This document shows positions 1 to 6,526 of a stretch of 15,827 nt of DNA, piece by piece; position 1 is the stretch's first letter, and each line of letters starts with the position of its first letter. The stretch lies in contig CANBTK010000002.1 in NCBI GenBank assembly GCA_947372365.1, positions 1-15,827 on the forward strand, given 5' to 3'. The notes under the pieces were generated by a model. That model was not told where the DNA came from. It worked only from the letters and a program-made list of their open reading frames with translations, and searched no databases. Position numbers and translations under genes: made by a program. The stretch is from Flavipsychrobacter stenotrophus (GTDB lineage: Bacteria > Bacteroidota > Bacteroidia > Chitinophagales > Chitinophagaceae).

Positions 1-241
1 GTATGAGGACCGGCAAAAAGGCCTTGGCGAAAAATTCCTTACATCAATCAACTTGCGGATACAGCAAATATTAGTAAACCCGGAGTATTTCAGCGTGAAA
101 TCGAAACCGGGATTTCACGAGGCTTTGGCAAAGAATTTCCCTTACTCGATTGTTTACAAAATTTACAGAAAACAAAGGGTGGTCTTGATTACCTCTATTC
201 ACCACCAAAAAAAACACCCTAGAACAAAGCACCGGAATTAA
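1..241 (+). CDS. RelE/ParE-family type II toxin, 3' fragment
   Basis: The open frame enters from the left edge (first full codon at base 2) and ends at TAA 239-241. It gives about 79 residues of the C-terminal part of a RelE/ParE-superfamily protein. The pattern is typical: a helical stretch with GLGEKF, then IQQILVNPE, then the beta-sheet core AKNFPYSIVYKIY followed by RVVLITSIHH. This matches the family order of helix hairpin, 'NP' turn, '(R/K)FPY.I.Y.I' strand, and 'V.V..I.H' strand. Such proteins are ribosome-dependent mRNA nucleases (RelE) or gyrase poisons (ParE), normally neutralised by an antitoxin encoded next to them. Which target applies cannot be told here. The start codon and any antitoxin gene lie to the left, outside the window. 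The last four bases, TTAA, are shared with the stop codon of the convergent acetyltransferase gene. A TTG at base 53 is not the true start, because the family fold clearly begins further upstream. Confidence 0.8.
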   Translation, partial: YEDRQKGLGEKFLTSINLRIQQILVNPEYFSVKSKPGFHEALAKNFPYSIVYKIYRKQRVVLITSIHHQKKHPRTKHRN

Positions 242-789
242 CTTCTTATGTTGCTCCACTCACTCCTCAATATCCCGGCAATAACCACATCTTCAGGTAC
301 GCCGTTCCTCATTACGCTCTGGCGAATAACACCTTCTATTTTGGCACCCAGCTTTTCGGCTACTTTGGCGCTGCGGGTGTTGGCTACGGAGAAATGAATT
401 TCAATTTTATTGAGCCCTACTTTTTCAAAAAGGAATTGGGTAAAGTGCTGCAGGCTGGCTGATATAACGCCCTTGCCTTCATAGCCCTTGGTAACCCAGT
501 AGCCTATCTGTGCTTTTTTAACCTGGTGGTTCCACTGGTGCATATCTACGCCGCCTATTATTTCGCCATCGTAAAATATGCCCAGGTAAAGCGCCTGTTG
601 TGTTTTGGTGTTGTGCAGGGCATCCTGTATGTAGCGGAGCGAATGCTCCGCCTTGGTAGTATGGCTCACCCAGTCCAGCCACTGGCTTAGGTGCGCCCGC
701 GATGCATTGACTGCTGCAAATAAAGCAGGGGCATCTTCTGCTATATAGCTGCGCAACTGTATGTGGTTATCTACGGTTATTGTTACCAA
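238..789 (-). CDS. GNAT N-acetyltransferase, RimJ/RimL-like
   Basis: The 183-residue product is a complete single-domain GCN5-related acetyltransferase, which moves an acetyl group from acetyl-CoA to an amino group. The N-terminus (residues 10-25, IQLRSYIAEDAPALF) is the usual first strand and helix. Motif A, which binds the CoA pyrophosphate, is at about 95-114 (IGYWVTKGYEGKGV). Motif B at about 135-154 contains VANTRSAKVAEKLGAK, the N-x-x-S-x-x-x-A-E-K-L-G pattern of the RimJ/RimL ribosomal-protein acetyltransferase branch. The substrate could be a protein N-terminus or a small molecule; sequence alone does not decide. The start is a TTG at 787-789, six bases after the stop of the lpxD-like gene; no ATG exists near the domain start, and the preceding frame is blocked. 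Close spacing suggests co-transcription with lpxD. The stop overlaps the convergent toxin stop by four bases. Confidence 0.85.
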   Translation of the reverse strand: MVTITVDNHIQLRSYIAEDAPALFAAVNASRAHLSQWLDWVSHTTKAEHSLRYIQDALHNTKTQQALYLGIFYDGEIIGGVDMHQWNHQVKKAQIGYWVTKGYEGKGVISASLQHFTQFLFEKVGLNKIEIHFSVANTRSAKVAEKLGAKIEGVIRQSVMRNGVPEDVVIAGILRSEWSNIRS

Positions 790-795
790 CGTTTA

Positions 796-1746
796 CTATT
801 TAGCAGTGCCATTCAATTTATGCCACATCTCAGGGATCCGCTTTATCCAGCCCAATTCCCTCATCTTCGTTTTAGCGTCTTCCACCGGGGAGCCAAAATA
901 AGTTTTGCCCGCTTCCAGGCTTGATGGTACGCCGCTCTGCGCCAGCACCACCGCGCCCTTGCCTATGGTAAGGTCTTTGCTCACGCCTACCTGGCCCCAT
1001 AATATTACTTCATCTTCAACAGTAGCTACCCCGGCAATGCCCACCTGCGATGCCATAATGCAGTTCCTGCCCACAACGGTATCGTGCCCTATCTGTATGT
1101 GGTTATCCAGCTTAGTGCCCCGGCCTACTACCGTGTCGTGGCTCACGCCCCTGTCCACTGTGCAGCACGCGCCTATTTCCACATCGTCCTCTATCACCGC
1201 ACGGCCGCAGCTCAGCATTTTGTCATACTGCACTTCCCGGTCTTTGCGGCGCTTAAAGTAGAAGGCATCGGCGCCTATTACAGTGCCTGCATGCAATACT
1301 ACATTGTTGCCTATAACGCTGTGGTCGTATATTGTAACATTGGGGTGTATAATGCAATCTTTGCCTATGGTTACGTGGTTGCCTACAAACACGCCAGGCT
1401 GTATAATGGTCCCTTCGCCTATAACAGCGCTGTCGCTTATCATTTTAGTTGCAGGCTCAAACGGGCGGAAGCGCCTTACAATTTTGGTATAGGCATCAAA
1501 CGGCTCACTGGTTACCAGCAGTGTCTTGCCCTCGGGGCAAGGCACATCTTTATTAATGATGATAATGGTAGCCGCTGAGTTCAGGCACTTGTTGTAGTAT
1601 TTCTCAAAATCAACAAAAGAAATATCGCCTGCGCTCACTTTGTGTATTTCGTTAATCCCAATGGCTAACTGCCCAGCATCACCCTTTATTTCCGCCCCTA
1701 AAAATTCTGCTAACCATTGCACCGGTACCGGCTGTTCAAACTGCAT
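796..1746 (-). CDS. lpxD: LpxD-like UDP-3-O-acylglucosamine N-acyltransferase (short form)
   Basis: The 316-residue protein resembles LpxD, which adds a 3-hydroxyacyl chain from acyl-ACP to the amino group of UDP-3-O-acylglucosamine in lipid A synthesis at the cytoplasmic face of the inner membrane. Residues 1-100 form the N-terminal uridine-binding-type domain (WLAEFLGAEIKG, then DISFVDFEKYYNK). Residues about 103-275 are hexapeptide repeats of a left-handed beta helix (SVIGNN, TVIGAD, VEIGACCTVDRG, QIGHDTVVG). The His at 221 sits where the LpxD catalytic His sits, within DNHIQIGHD. The C-terminal helical arm is short. The reading frame extends upstream to 1815, but I place the start at ATG 1744-1746. 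The N-terminus then matches the family, and a -7 element at 1761-1769 lies inside the longer version. No other lipid A genes are adjacent, so this may be the second LpxD-like paralogue seen in many Bacteroidota rather than the main enzyme. Confidence 0.85.
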   Translation of the reverse strand: MQFEQPVPVQWLAEFLGAEIKGDAGQLAIGINEIHKVSAGDISFVDFEKYYNKCLNSAATIIIINKDVPCPEGKTLLVTSEPFDAYTKIVRRFRPFEPATKMISDSAVIGEGTIIQPGVFVGNHVTIGKDCIIHPNVTIYDHSVIGNNVVLHAGTVIGADAFYFKRRKDREVQYDKMLSCGRAVIEDDVEIGACCTVDRGVSHDTVVGRGTKLDNHIQIGHDTVVGRNCIMASQVGIAGVATVEDEVILWGQVGVSKDLTIGKGAVVLAQSGVPSSLEAGKTYFGSPVEDAKTKMRELGWIKRIPEMWHKLNGTAK

Positions 1747-1760
1747 TCGTATAATTTTGT

Positions 1761-1769
1761 GCAAAAATA
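1761..1769 (-). promoter_or_regulatory. Bacteroidota-type -7 element for the lpxD-like gene
   Basis: Read on the minus strand this is TATTTTTGC, an exact match to the TAnnTTTG -7 consensus of Bacteroidota sigma-ABfr. It lies 14 bases before the chosen ATG at 1746. A TTTG candidate for the -33 box is present upstream, but its spacing (about 26 bases) is longer than the usual 19-21, so only the -7 element is clear. The position implies a very short leader and supports the shorter lpxD start. Confidence 0.5.
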
Positions 1770-1847
1770 CAAATTTGAAAGTGCACTGTTTAGCCCAAAT
1801 TGCATTTCTTTTCATCTTTGGCTTAATTTCGGCCTAATCAACCAGCA

Positions 1848-1856
1848 TAATTTTGC
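1848..1856 (+). promoter_or_regulatory. Possible -7 element overlapping the aminotransferase start
   Basis: TAATTTTGC matches the TAnnTTTG consensus of Bacteroidota promoters exactly, but it covers the TTG start codon of the aminotransferase at 1853. If it were the active -7 box, the transcript would begin just after that codon, around 1860. Either the match is by chance and transcription starts further upstream, or the transcript is nearly leaderless and uses another start. No well-spaced -33 box is seen. Confidence 0.25.
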
Positions 1857-2674
1857 AATACATAAATATAAACGGGAAGTTAATTGATTCGGCGAAGGCT
1901 GGTTTGCCAGTAGATAATGGCGCTTTCAGGTACGGCTATGGCCTTTTTGAAACCCTGCTGGTGCGTAACGGCAGCATAGCGCTGGCCGCCAGCCACATGG
2001 AGCGCCTTTTTGCAGGAATGCTGCAGCTTCGGCTGGGCCTACCGCCGCGCATGGATGCAGCCTGGCTGCAAAGCCAGGTACTCAATACCGTAGCTAAAAA
2101 CAAACTGGATGCCCTGTGCCGGGTACGCCTGCAGGTATCCGCTGGCGGTGGCGGCTTGTTTAGCACAACCGCCGGGAAGGCCAGCTTTGTAATAGAGTGT
2201 TTTGAACTGGCGGAAGAAAATACCACCCTGAATGAAAACGGGCTGGTAATGGGCATTGCCGAAGGCCTGCAAAAAAGTGCCGACAGCCTGGGCAACCTTA
2301 AAACCTGCAATGCCCTCATTTATGCCATGGCGGCAAGGCAGGCGAAGGAAAATAAATGGAATGATGCCTTTGTGTGCAATACCAACGGGCACATCATAGA
2401 AAGCACCATTGCCAATGCCTTCTGGATAAAGGGAGGGCTGGTTTATACCCCACCCCTGGCCGACGGCTGCATAGCCGGGGTAATGCGCCGCTACATTATG
2501 GAAGCACTAAAAAATGTCACGGAACAGCACCTGAGCGCAGAAATGCTGATGGATGCCGACGAGGTATTCCTTACCAACGCTATTAAACGCATAAAGTGGG
2601 TAGGTAGCATTGGCAATAAAACCTATGGCAATGCAGGCATCAAAAAGATATATTCCGAGTGTTTCCCAATATAA
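1853..2674 (+). CDS. Fold-type IV PLP aminotransferase (PabC/IlvE-like)
   Basis: The 273-residue protein belongs to the class IV aminotransferase family, which includes 4-amino-4-deoxychorismate lyase (PabC, folate synthesis), branched-chain aminotransferase and D-amino acid aminotransferase. Landmarks are all in place: the N-terminal RYGYGLFET at 26-34; Arg51 in HMERL, a PLP-phosphate contact; the catalytic Lys150 in NLKTCNALIYA; Glu183 in IIESTIAN, which contacts the pyridine nitrogen; and the phosphate-cup loop ADGCIAGVMRR at 203-213. Length and the compact form fit PabC best, and many Bacteroidota PabC proteins look like this. However, no pabA/pabB or branched-chain gene is nearby, so the substrate stays open. 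The start is TTG at 1853-1855, because no ATG precedes the conserved INGK segment; the frame is closed by a stop at 1835-1837. The gene is divergent from lpxD across 106 bases. Confidence 0.82.
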   Translation: MQYININGKLIDSAKAGLPVDNGAFRYGYGLFETLLVRNGSIALAASHMERLFAGMLQLRLGLPPRMDAAWLQSQVLNTVAKNKLDALCRVRLQVSAGGGGLFSTTAGKASFVIECFELAEENTTLNENGLVMGIAEGLQKSADSLGNLKTCNALIYAMAARQAKENKWNDAFVCNTNGHIIESTIANAFWIKGGLVYTPPLADGCIAGVMRRYIMEALKNVTEQHLSAEMLMDADEVFLTNAIKRIKWVGSIGNKTYGNAGIKKIYSECFPI

Positions 2675-2731
2675 CAATTGACTACTTTTATACCGTTTTC
2701 AGTTTCAACATTTACTTTTACCCAACACTGT

Positions 2732-3439
2732 ATGAAAAAAGCAACCCTCGCATTCCTGTTTTTGGCAGCATTGCATTTGCCATCGTTAGCACAAGTAAAC
2801 ATTGGCCCCATGATAGGGCTTAATATGGCCAACTATGCCATAAAACCAACAGCTGCGAACAACGCAACCCAGCTGCGGCCCGGGGTGCGTGCGGGTGGGG
2901 TTATTGATATAATGCTGAGCGATAATGCCAGCCTGCAAACAGGCATTGCCTATGTACAAAATGGCTTCAATTCCACTAATGGAGCTTACTTTAAAGTGAA
3001 TACCATTGAGATGCCCCTTACTATTGAGTTTCACGCCCATGAATTCTTTTGGGGTGGGGGCTTCTTCCTGGGGCTCAACAAAGGGGGCACTGCCAAATTA
3101 TATAACAGCCGCAACGGGCTTTTAGAAACGTACAATATAAAGGTTGGGAAAGAAGCGGGGAATGACCTGGTACCAGTGGATAATGGCTTTATAGTTAATG
3201 TAGGCATTCAATTTAAAGAAGGTGTTTTCTGGCGGGCTCACTTCCTTAAAGGGTTTGTACACCTTGACCCTAGCAGCTCGCCGGGGGTATCGGTAACCGA
3301 TTACAATTTCGGGCTATCCATAGGTTATTTCCTGTTTTACAAAAGTGAACTAAAGCAAAAGAAAAAAGCAGAAACGCCAATGCATTTTAATGCAGGGCCT
3401 AAGCAAAGCCCGGCACCTGCACCCAAGCCCAATAACTAA
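2732..3439 (+). CDS. Outer-membrane beta-barrel protein, array copy 1
   Basis: The 235-residue product is a secreted small barrel of the OMP_b-brl_2 ('porin family') type common in Bacteroidota. Residues 1-20 are a signal peptide (MKK, hydrophobic core, PSLA) cut before Gln21. The mature part has alternating strands rich in Gly and aromatic residues. It carries the array's shared landmarks: GPMIGLNMANY near the N-terminus, LQTGIAYVQNGFNS, NTIEMPLTIEF, and the last strand YNFGLSIGYFLF ending near residue 203. After that comes a tail of about 32 residues rich in Lys, Pro and Ala (KQKKKAE, then PAPAPKPNN), which is not barrel sequence. The reading frame opens at 2678, but ATG 2732 is chosen because it begins the signal peptide exactly. 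It lies 57 bases after the aminotransferase stop and could be co-transcribed with it. The ligand or role is unknown; an 8-stranded structural or adhesive barrel is the likely form. Confidence 0.82.
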   Translation: MKKATLAFLFLAALHLPSLAQVNIGPMIGLNMANYAIKPTAANNATQLRPGVRAGGVIDIMLSDNASLQTGIAYVQNGFNSTNGAYFKVNTIEMPLTIEFHAHEFFWGGGFFLGLNKGGTAKLYNSRNGLLETYNIKVGKEAGNDLVPVDNGFIVNVGIQFKEGVFWRAHFLKGFVHLDPSSSPGVSVTDYNFGLSIGYFLFYKSELKQKKKAETPMHFNAGPKQSPAPAPKPNN

Positions 3440-3561
3440 CAAAGCACAGCCGCAGTGCAAAAAAAACAAAACGGCTCTATTTAGGGCAATTCCTATTGGT
3501 GACAAGCGTTGTTTTGGCTCGCCAAATATTAGTAAACTTCAATAAAACATCCACGGGTACA

Positions 3562-4281
3562 ATGAGGAAAATATCCCATTTTGTTTTGGCGTTGTGCCTC
3601 CTTTCGCTGCCTGCCAGCGCCAGGCCAAATTTTGCAGCTTTAGCAGGCCTTAATTTTGCCGACTACCGCCTTATATCGCCTGGCAACAAGGAACGTATCA
3701 ACTTAGTGCCATCGTTCAGGGGCGGGTGCTTTGGCGACTTTCTGCTGCACGGCGCTGCCTACCTGCAACCAGGAATTGCCTACGTGCGTAGCTCTTTTGA
3801 ATATGGCGGCCCTGATTTCAAAAGTGTAGCCACTATCAATTCTGTGGAGCTGTCGCTTAACTTTAGCCTAAAATTACGTAGCCGGGTTATCATTGGGGCC
3901 GGCCCATATCTTACCCGAAATGTTAGTGGCGATTATACCCACACCTATAACGGGTACACAACCAGCCGGCCGCTACTTAGCAACAGCAACGCGTCGGCCG
4001 ACATGATTAAACGAACCGATTTGGGGTTTACTGCCTATGTGGGGTATCAGTTCAGAAATGGGCTTTTCATTAAAAGCCAGATGACGCGGGGCCTTGTAAA
4101 CCTGGACCCGCTCGACAGAAATAGGTATGCCATAACTAACTTCACATTCGGCATTACCGGAGGTTATTTCCTGTTTAATAAAACTAAAGCCCAGCGGCAA
4201 AAAAAAGCTGCCGGGAGGGCAAGGAAGGATGAGGGTGTAGAGAAAAACACAGGGAAGCACAGGCGGCCTGAAAATGACTAA
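3562..4281 (+). CDS. Outer-membrane beta-barrel protein, array copy 2
   Basis: The 239-residue protein is a paralogue of its neighbours. The signal peptide spans 1-20 (MRK, core, PASA), followed by Arg rather than the Gln found in the other copies. Shared landmarks are AALAGLNFADY, YLQPGIAYVRSSF, ATINSVELSLNFS, IIGAGPYLTRNVSG, DLGFTAYVGYQFRNGLFIK, GLVNLDP and the last strand FTFGITGGYFLF. A basic tail of about 35 residues follows (KTKAQRQKKAAGRARK, then KHRRPEND). The central loop (HTYNGYTTSRPLLSNSNAS) is unique to this copy and probably faces outward. The frame opens at 3496, but ATG 3562 starts the signal peptide and is preferred. The 122-base gap before it contains no clear promoter or terminator. 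Function is unknown. Confidence 0.82.
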   Translation: MRKISHFVLALCLLSLPASARPNFAALAGLNFADYRLISPGNKERINLVPSFRGGCFGDFLLHGAAYLQPGIAYVRSSFEYGGPDFKSVATINSVELSLNFSLKLRSRVIIGAGPYLTRNVSGDYTHTYNGYTTSRPLLSNSNASADMIKRTDLGFTAYVGYQFRNGLFIKSQMTRGLVNLDPLDRNRYAITNFTFGITGGYFLFNKTKAQRQKKAAGRARKDEGVEKNTGKHRRPEND

Positions 4282-4327
4282 ACGGGCATTTTCCTGATTT
4301 TACCCAAAAACATTTAAAATTGTTACA

Positions 4328-4362
4328 TTTGGTACAGATTTTGACGCTATCTGGTAAATTTT
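4328..4362 (+). promoter_or_regulatory. Candidate promoter upstream of array copy 3
   Basis: The 103-base gap before copy 3 contains TTTG at 4328-4331 and TAAATTTT at 4355-4362, seven of eight positions or better against the Bacteroidota -33 and TAnnTTTG -7 boxes. The spacer is 23 bases, slightly long. It would give a leader of about 15-20 bases before the ATG at 4385. The area is AT-rich, so a chance match is quite possible. Confidence 0.3.
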
Positions 4363-4384
4363 AAATGAACCACACATTCCCCTG

Positions 4385-5047
4385 ATGAAAAAAATACTAC
4401 CCTTCCTTTTCATAGCCCTATCGCTGCCCGCATTTTTAAAGGCGCAGGTAAACTACGGCCCTATACTGGGGCTAAATATTGCACGGTACAAACTGGATGC
4501 GGGTTTTCTGGCTTTCAGCACATCAAGCAAGCCGGGTATACTGATAGGCGGCGTGGCCGAAAAACAACTCAAGGGGCATTTTTACCTGCAGGCAGGCGCG
4601 CAGTTTGTGAGCAGTGGCTACGATTTAAATTACTACGGGCTGGCATTAACGGCTACTATACGCACCATTCAGGTGCCTGTGAACCTTTTGTTTAAACCAG
4701 GTAATGAAGAAAACCGGAAATTCCACTTTGGAATAGGCCCTTATTTCGGGGTCAATATTGTAGCGCACGAAAGGATAACAGCCTCGGGGCCGTTAACCAG
4801 CTGGGGCGTTCCCGAAAATATTGATTCTGTGCACAACCTTACTACCGGGGATTTGGGTATCGGGATAAATGCCGGCTACCATTTTACGAAGAGGGTATTT
4901 GCACAGGCACACCTGCAGAAAGGCCTTACCAGCTTGTTTTTCGACACGCAGGGCTTTGATGTAAAAAACTATAATTACGGCCTTACTGTTGGCTATTTGT
5001 TTGGCAAGGAAAAGGAAAAGCCTAAAAAACGCCCAATCAGGAAATAA
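4385..5047 (+). CDS. Outer-membrane beta-barrel protein, array copy 3
   Basis: The 220-residue product is the shortest copy in the array. The signal peptide covers 1-20 (MKKILPFLF, core, FLKA) with Gln21 as the first mature residue. Shared landmarks are VNYGPILGLNIARY, FYLQAGAQFVSSGYDL, TIRTIQVPVNLLF, FGIGPYFGVNI, LGIGINAGYHFTKRVFAQAHLQKGLTSL and the last strand YNYGLTVGYLFG. The tail is short and strongly basic (KEKEKPKKRPIRK): nine of thirteen residues are Lys or Arg. The ATG at 4385 starts the signal peptide directly, so no other start is needed. It is on the same strand as the copies on both sides, 103 bases after copy 2 and 79 before copy 4. It is an outer-membrane barrel of unknown role. 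Confidence 0.82.
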   Translation: MKKILPFLFIALSLPAFLKAQVNYGPILGLNIARYKLDAGFLAFSTSSKPGILIGGVAEKQLKGHFYLQAGAQFVSSGYDLNYYGLALTATIRTIQVPVNLLFKPGNEENRKFHFGIGPYFGVNIVAHERITASGPLTSWGVPENIDSVHNLTTGDLGIGINAGYHFTKRVFAQAHLQKGLTSLFFDTQGFDVKNYNYGLTVGYLFGKEKEKPKKRPIRK

Positions 5048-5126
5048 CGCCCGGGTTACTTTCAGTACAATATTTCAATTGTTCGCCCGTTAATAACCCT
5101 ACACAGCCACTTCATAATTATACCCT

Positions 5127-6419
5127 ATGAAAAACGCAATCTTACCCGCATTAGCATTGCTATTGCCGCTCAATGCCGCAATAGCGCAAATAAAAATAGC
5201 CCCCGAGTTTGGGCTCAACCTTTCCACCTACACTGCCAGCAGCAAATACTCCGAGCCTGTTGCCACCGTTAAGCCCGGCTTCAGGCTGGGGGCTGTGGGC
5301 AATATACCGCTGGGCGGGGGCTTCTACCTGCAGCCATCGGTAGCGTTTGTGCAAAATGGCTATGTACAAACGGAAGTAGATAATGTGAACATTGCTACTA
5401 TCAACAGTATAGAAATACCTGTGAACGTAACGTATAAGCATAACGGTTTTTTTGTGGGCGCTGGCGAATATTCCGGGATAAACGTTAGTGGCAAAAGACG
5501 CAACAATGGCTTTTTCAACCATGGGGAATCGCCTATTGAAATAGGTGGCAAACCAGGGACTTTAAGAAGGGCGGCCATGGGCTTTAGCTTTACTACAGGC
5601 TACGAAACGCCGGGGGGCTTTTTCGCACGGGCTTATTACCAACAGGGCATTACTAACGAAAATACTGGCGACCCCGAAATTTACGGGCGGCTGCACCATA
5701 CCAGCTTCGGGCTGGCAACAGGTTACTTTATTGGTAAAAAGGCTACGCCTAAAAACCCTGGCAATGCCGCGAAGCGCAGCGAAAAAAATGTGCGCCTGGC
5801 AATACAGGCAGGCGGCAACCTTTCCAACTACGCCTGCTCCCGGGGGCGTATACGCAGCGCGGACTACACCTTTTTCCACGGCATGCAAACCAACAAAACA
5901 CGGGTAGCCCCTATGCTGGGCTTTAGGGCGGGTGTAGCTGCTGAAATGGCTATTGATAAAAATGCGGCATTGCAAACAGCCTTATCATTCGTAACAAATG
6001 GTACTAAAAGTACTACAGAAGCACAGGCCACACCAAGCTCTATAGTAACCACATCTACTATCAGCACTATTGAGCTGCCGCTGCATTTCGTGTACAAAGT
6101 GAAACGCTTCTTTATTGGCGCGGGGCCATATGTAGCACTGAACATCAGCAACAAAGGCACCTACGCCTATAATGGCGAAACAACCCCTCTAAAACCGCAA
6201 ATGAAGCTCAACAATTCCAGCTACTTTAAAGCGTGGGATGGCGGCTTAGGCGCAGTGCTGGGTTATGCGCACAAAAGCGGCCTTTTTATTAAAGCCCATT
6301 ACCAGGCAGGCCTTTTGCCTGCTTATGCCGACGATGATATCGACTTCCGGGCAAGGGTACGCTACAACGCCAATTGCGGGCTTACGCTGGGTTACTTCCT
6401 TGGGAAGAAGAACAGTTAA
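5127..6419 (+). CDS. Fused double outer-membrane beta-barrel protein, array copy 4
   Basis: This 430-residue protein has one signal peptide (1-20, cut before Gln21) and two barrel domains of the type seen singly in its neighbours. Domain A runs from about 21 to 203: PEFGLNLSTY, FYLQPSVAFVQNGY, ATINSIEIPVNVTYK, FFVGAGEYSGINVSG, GFFARAYYQQG, and the closing strand FGLATGYFIGKK. A linker of about 17 residues with several Lys and Arg (ATPKNPGNAAKRSEKN) follows. Domain B runs from about 222 to 430 and repeats the order: IQAGGNLSNY, AALQTALSFVTNG, STIELPLHFVYK, FFIGAGPYVALNISNKG, GLFIKAHYQAGL, and CGLTLGYFLGKK. The linker looks like the basic tail of a former separate gene, so the protein probably arose from read-through fusion of two tandem copies with loss of the second signal peptide. 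It may form two 8-stranded barrels in series or one larger barrel. Only five residues or so follow the last strand. Confidence 0.82.
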   Translation: MKNAILPALALLLPLNAAIAQIKIAPEFGLNLSTYTASSKYSEPVATVKPGFRLGAVGNIPLGGGFYLQPSVAFVQNGYVQTEVDNVNIATINSIEIPVNVTYKHNGFFVGAGEYSGINVSGKRRNNGFFNHGESPIEIGGKPGTLRRAAMGFSFTTGYETPGGFFARAYYQQGITNENTGDPEIYGRLHHTSFGLATGYFIGKKATPKNPGNAAKRSEKNVRLAIQAGGNLSNYACSRGRIRSADYTFFHGMQTNKTRVAPMLGFRAGVAAEMAIDKNAALQTALSFVTNGTKSTTEAQATPSSIVTTSTISTIELPLHFVYKVKRFFIGAGPYVALNISNKGTYAYNGETTPLKPQMKLNNSSYFKAWDGGLGAVLGYAHKSGLFIKAHYQAGLLPAYADDDIDFRARVRYNANCGLTLGYFLGKKNS

Positions 6420-6454
6420 CCAACCGTACCCACGGCGCTTATATGATACTTACT

Positions 6455-6485
6455 ATGGGGATGCCGCAATGCATCCCCATTTTTT
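6455..6485 (+). terminator. Intrinsic terminator after the fused double-barrel gene
   Basis: A perfect 10-base stem (6455-6464 ATGGGGATGC pairing with 6471-6480) encloses the six-base loop CGCAAT and runs directly into a T tract at 6480-6485. It lies 35 bases after the stop of copy 4 and before the ATG of copy 5. It should end transcripts from the left part of the barrel array, so copies 5 and 6 probably have their own promoter or depend on read-through. Confidence 0.9.
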
Positions 6486-6526
6486 GCATAATATTGCATT
6501 CAGGTTTTACAATCACCAAAATAACC

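Noticed and set aside
65..79. Exact 15-base match (CAAATATTAGTAAAC) between 65-79 and 3523-3537
   Set aside because: One AT-rich 15-mer match in a window of this size is not far from chance, one copy is in coding sequence, and the flanks do not match.
1084..1578. A 164-codon plus-strand open frame opposite the lpxD-like gene
   Set aside because: It is rich in Tyr, Ala and Val in the repeating pattern expected from reading a hexapeptide-repeat gene backwards, has no recognisable domain, and lies wholly inside a well-supported gene.
1747..1815. N-terminal extension of the lpxD-like gene
   Set aside because: The extra residues do not resemble LpxD and the stretch contains a good -7 promoter element.
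3443..3480. Possible terminator after array copy 1
   Set aside because: The available stems (GCAC/GTGC, or AGCCG/CGGCT with a 20-base loop) are short and followed by A residues or mixed sequence, not a T tract on the coding strand.
6374..6526. N-terminal extension of array copy 5 overlapping copy 4
   Set aside because: It would cross a perfect terminator and place 51 residues before a good signal peptide; the ATG at 6527 is far more likely.
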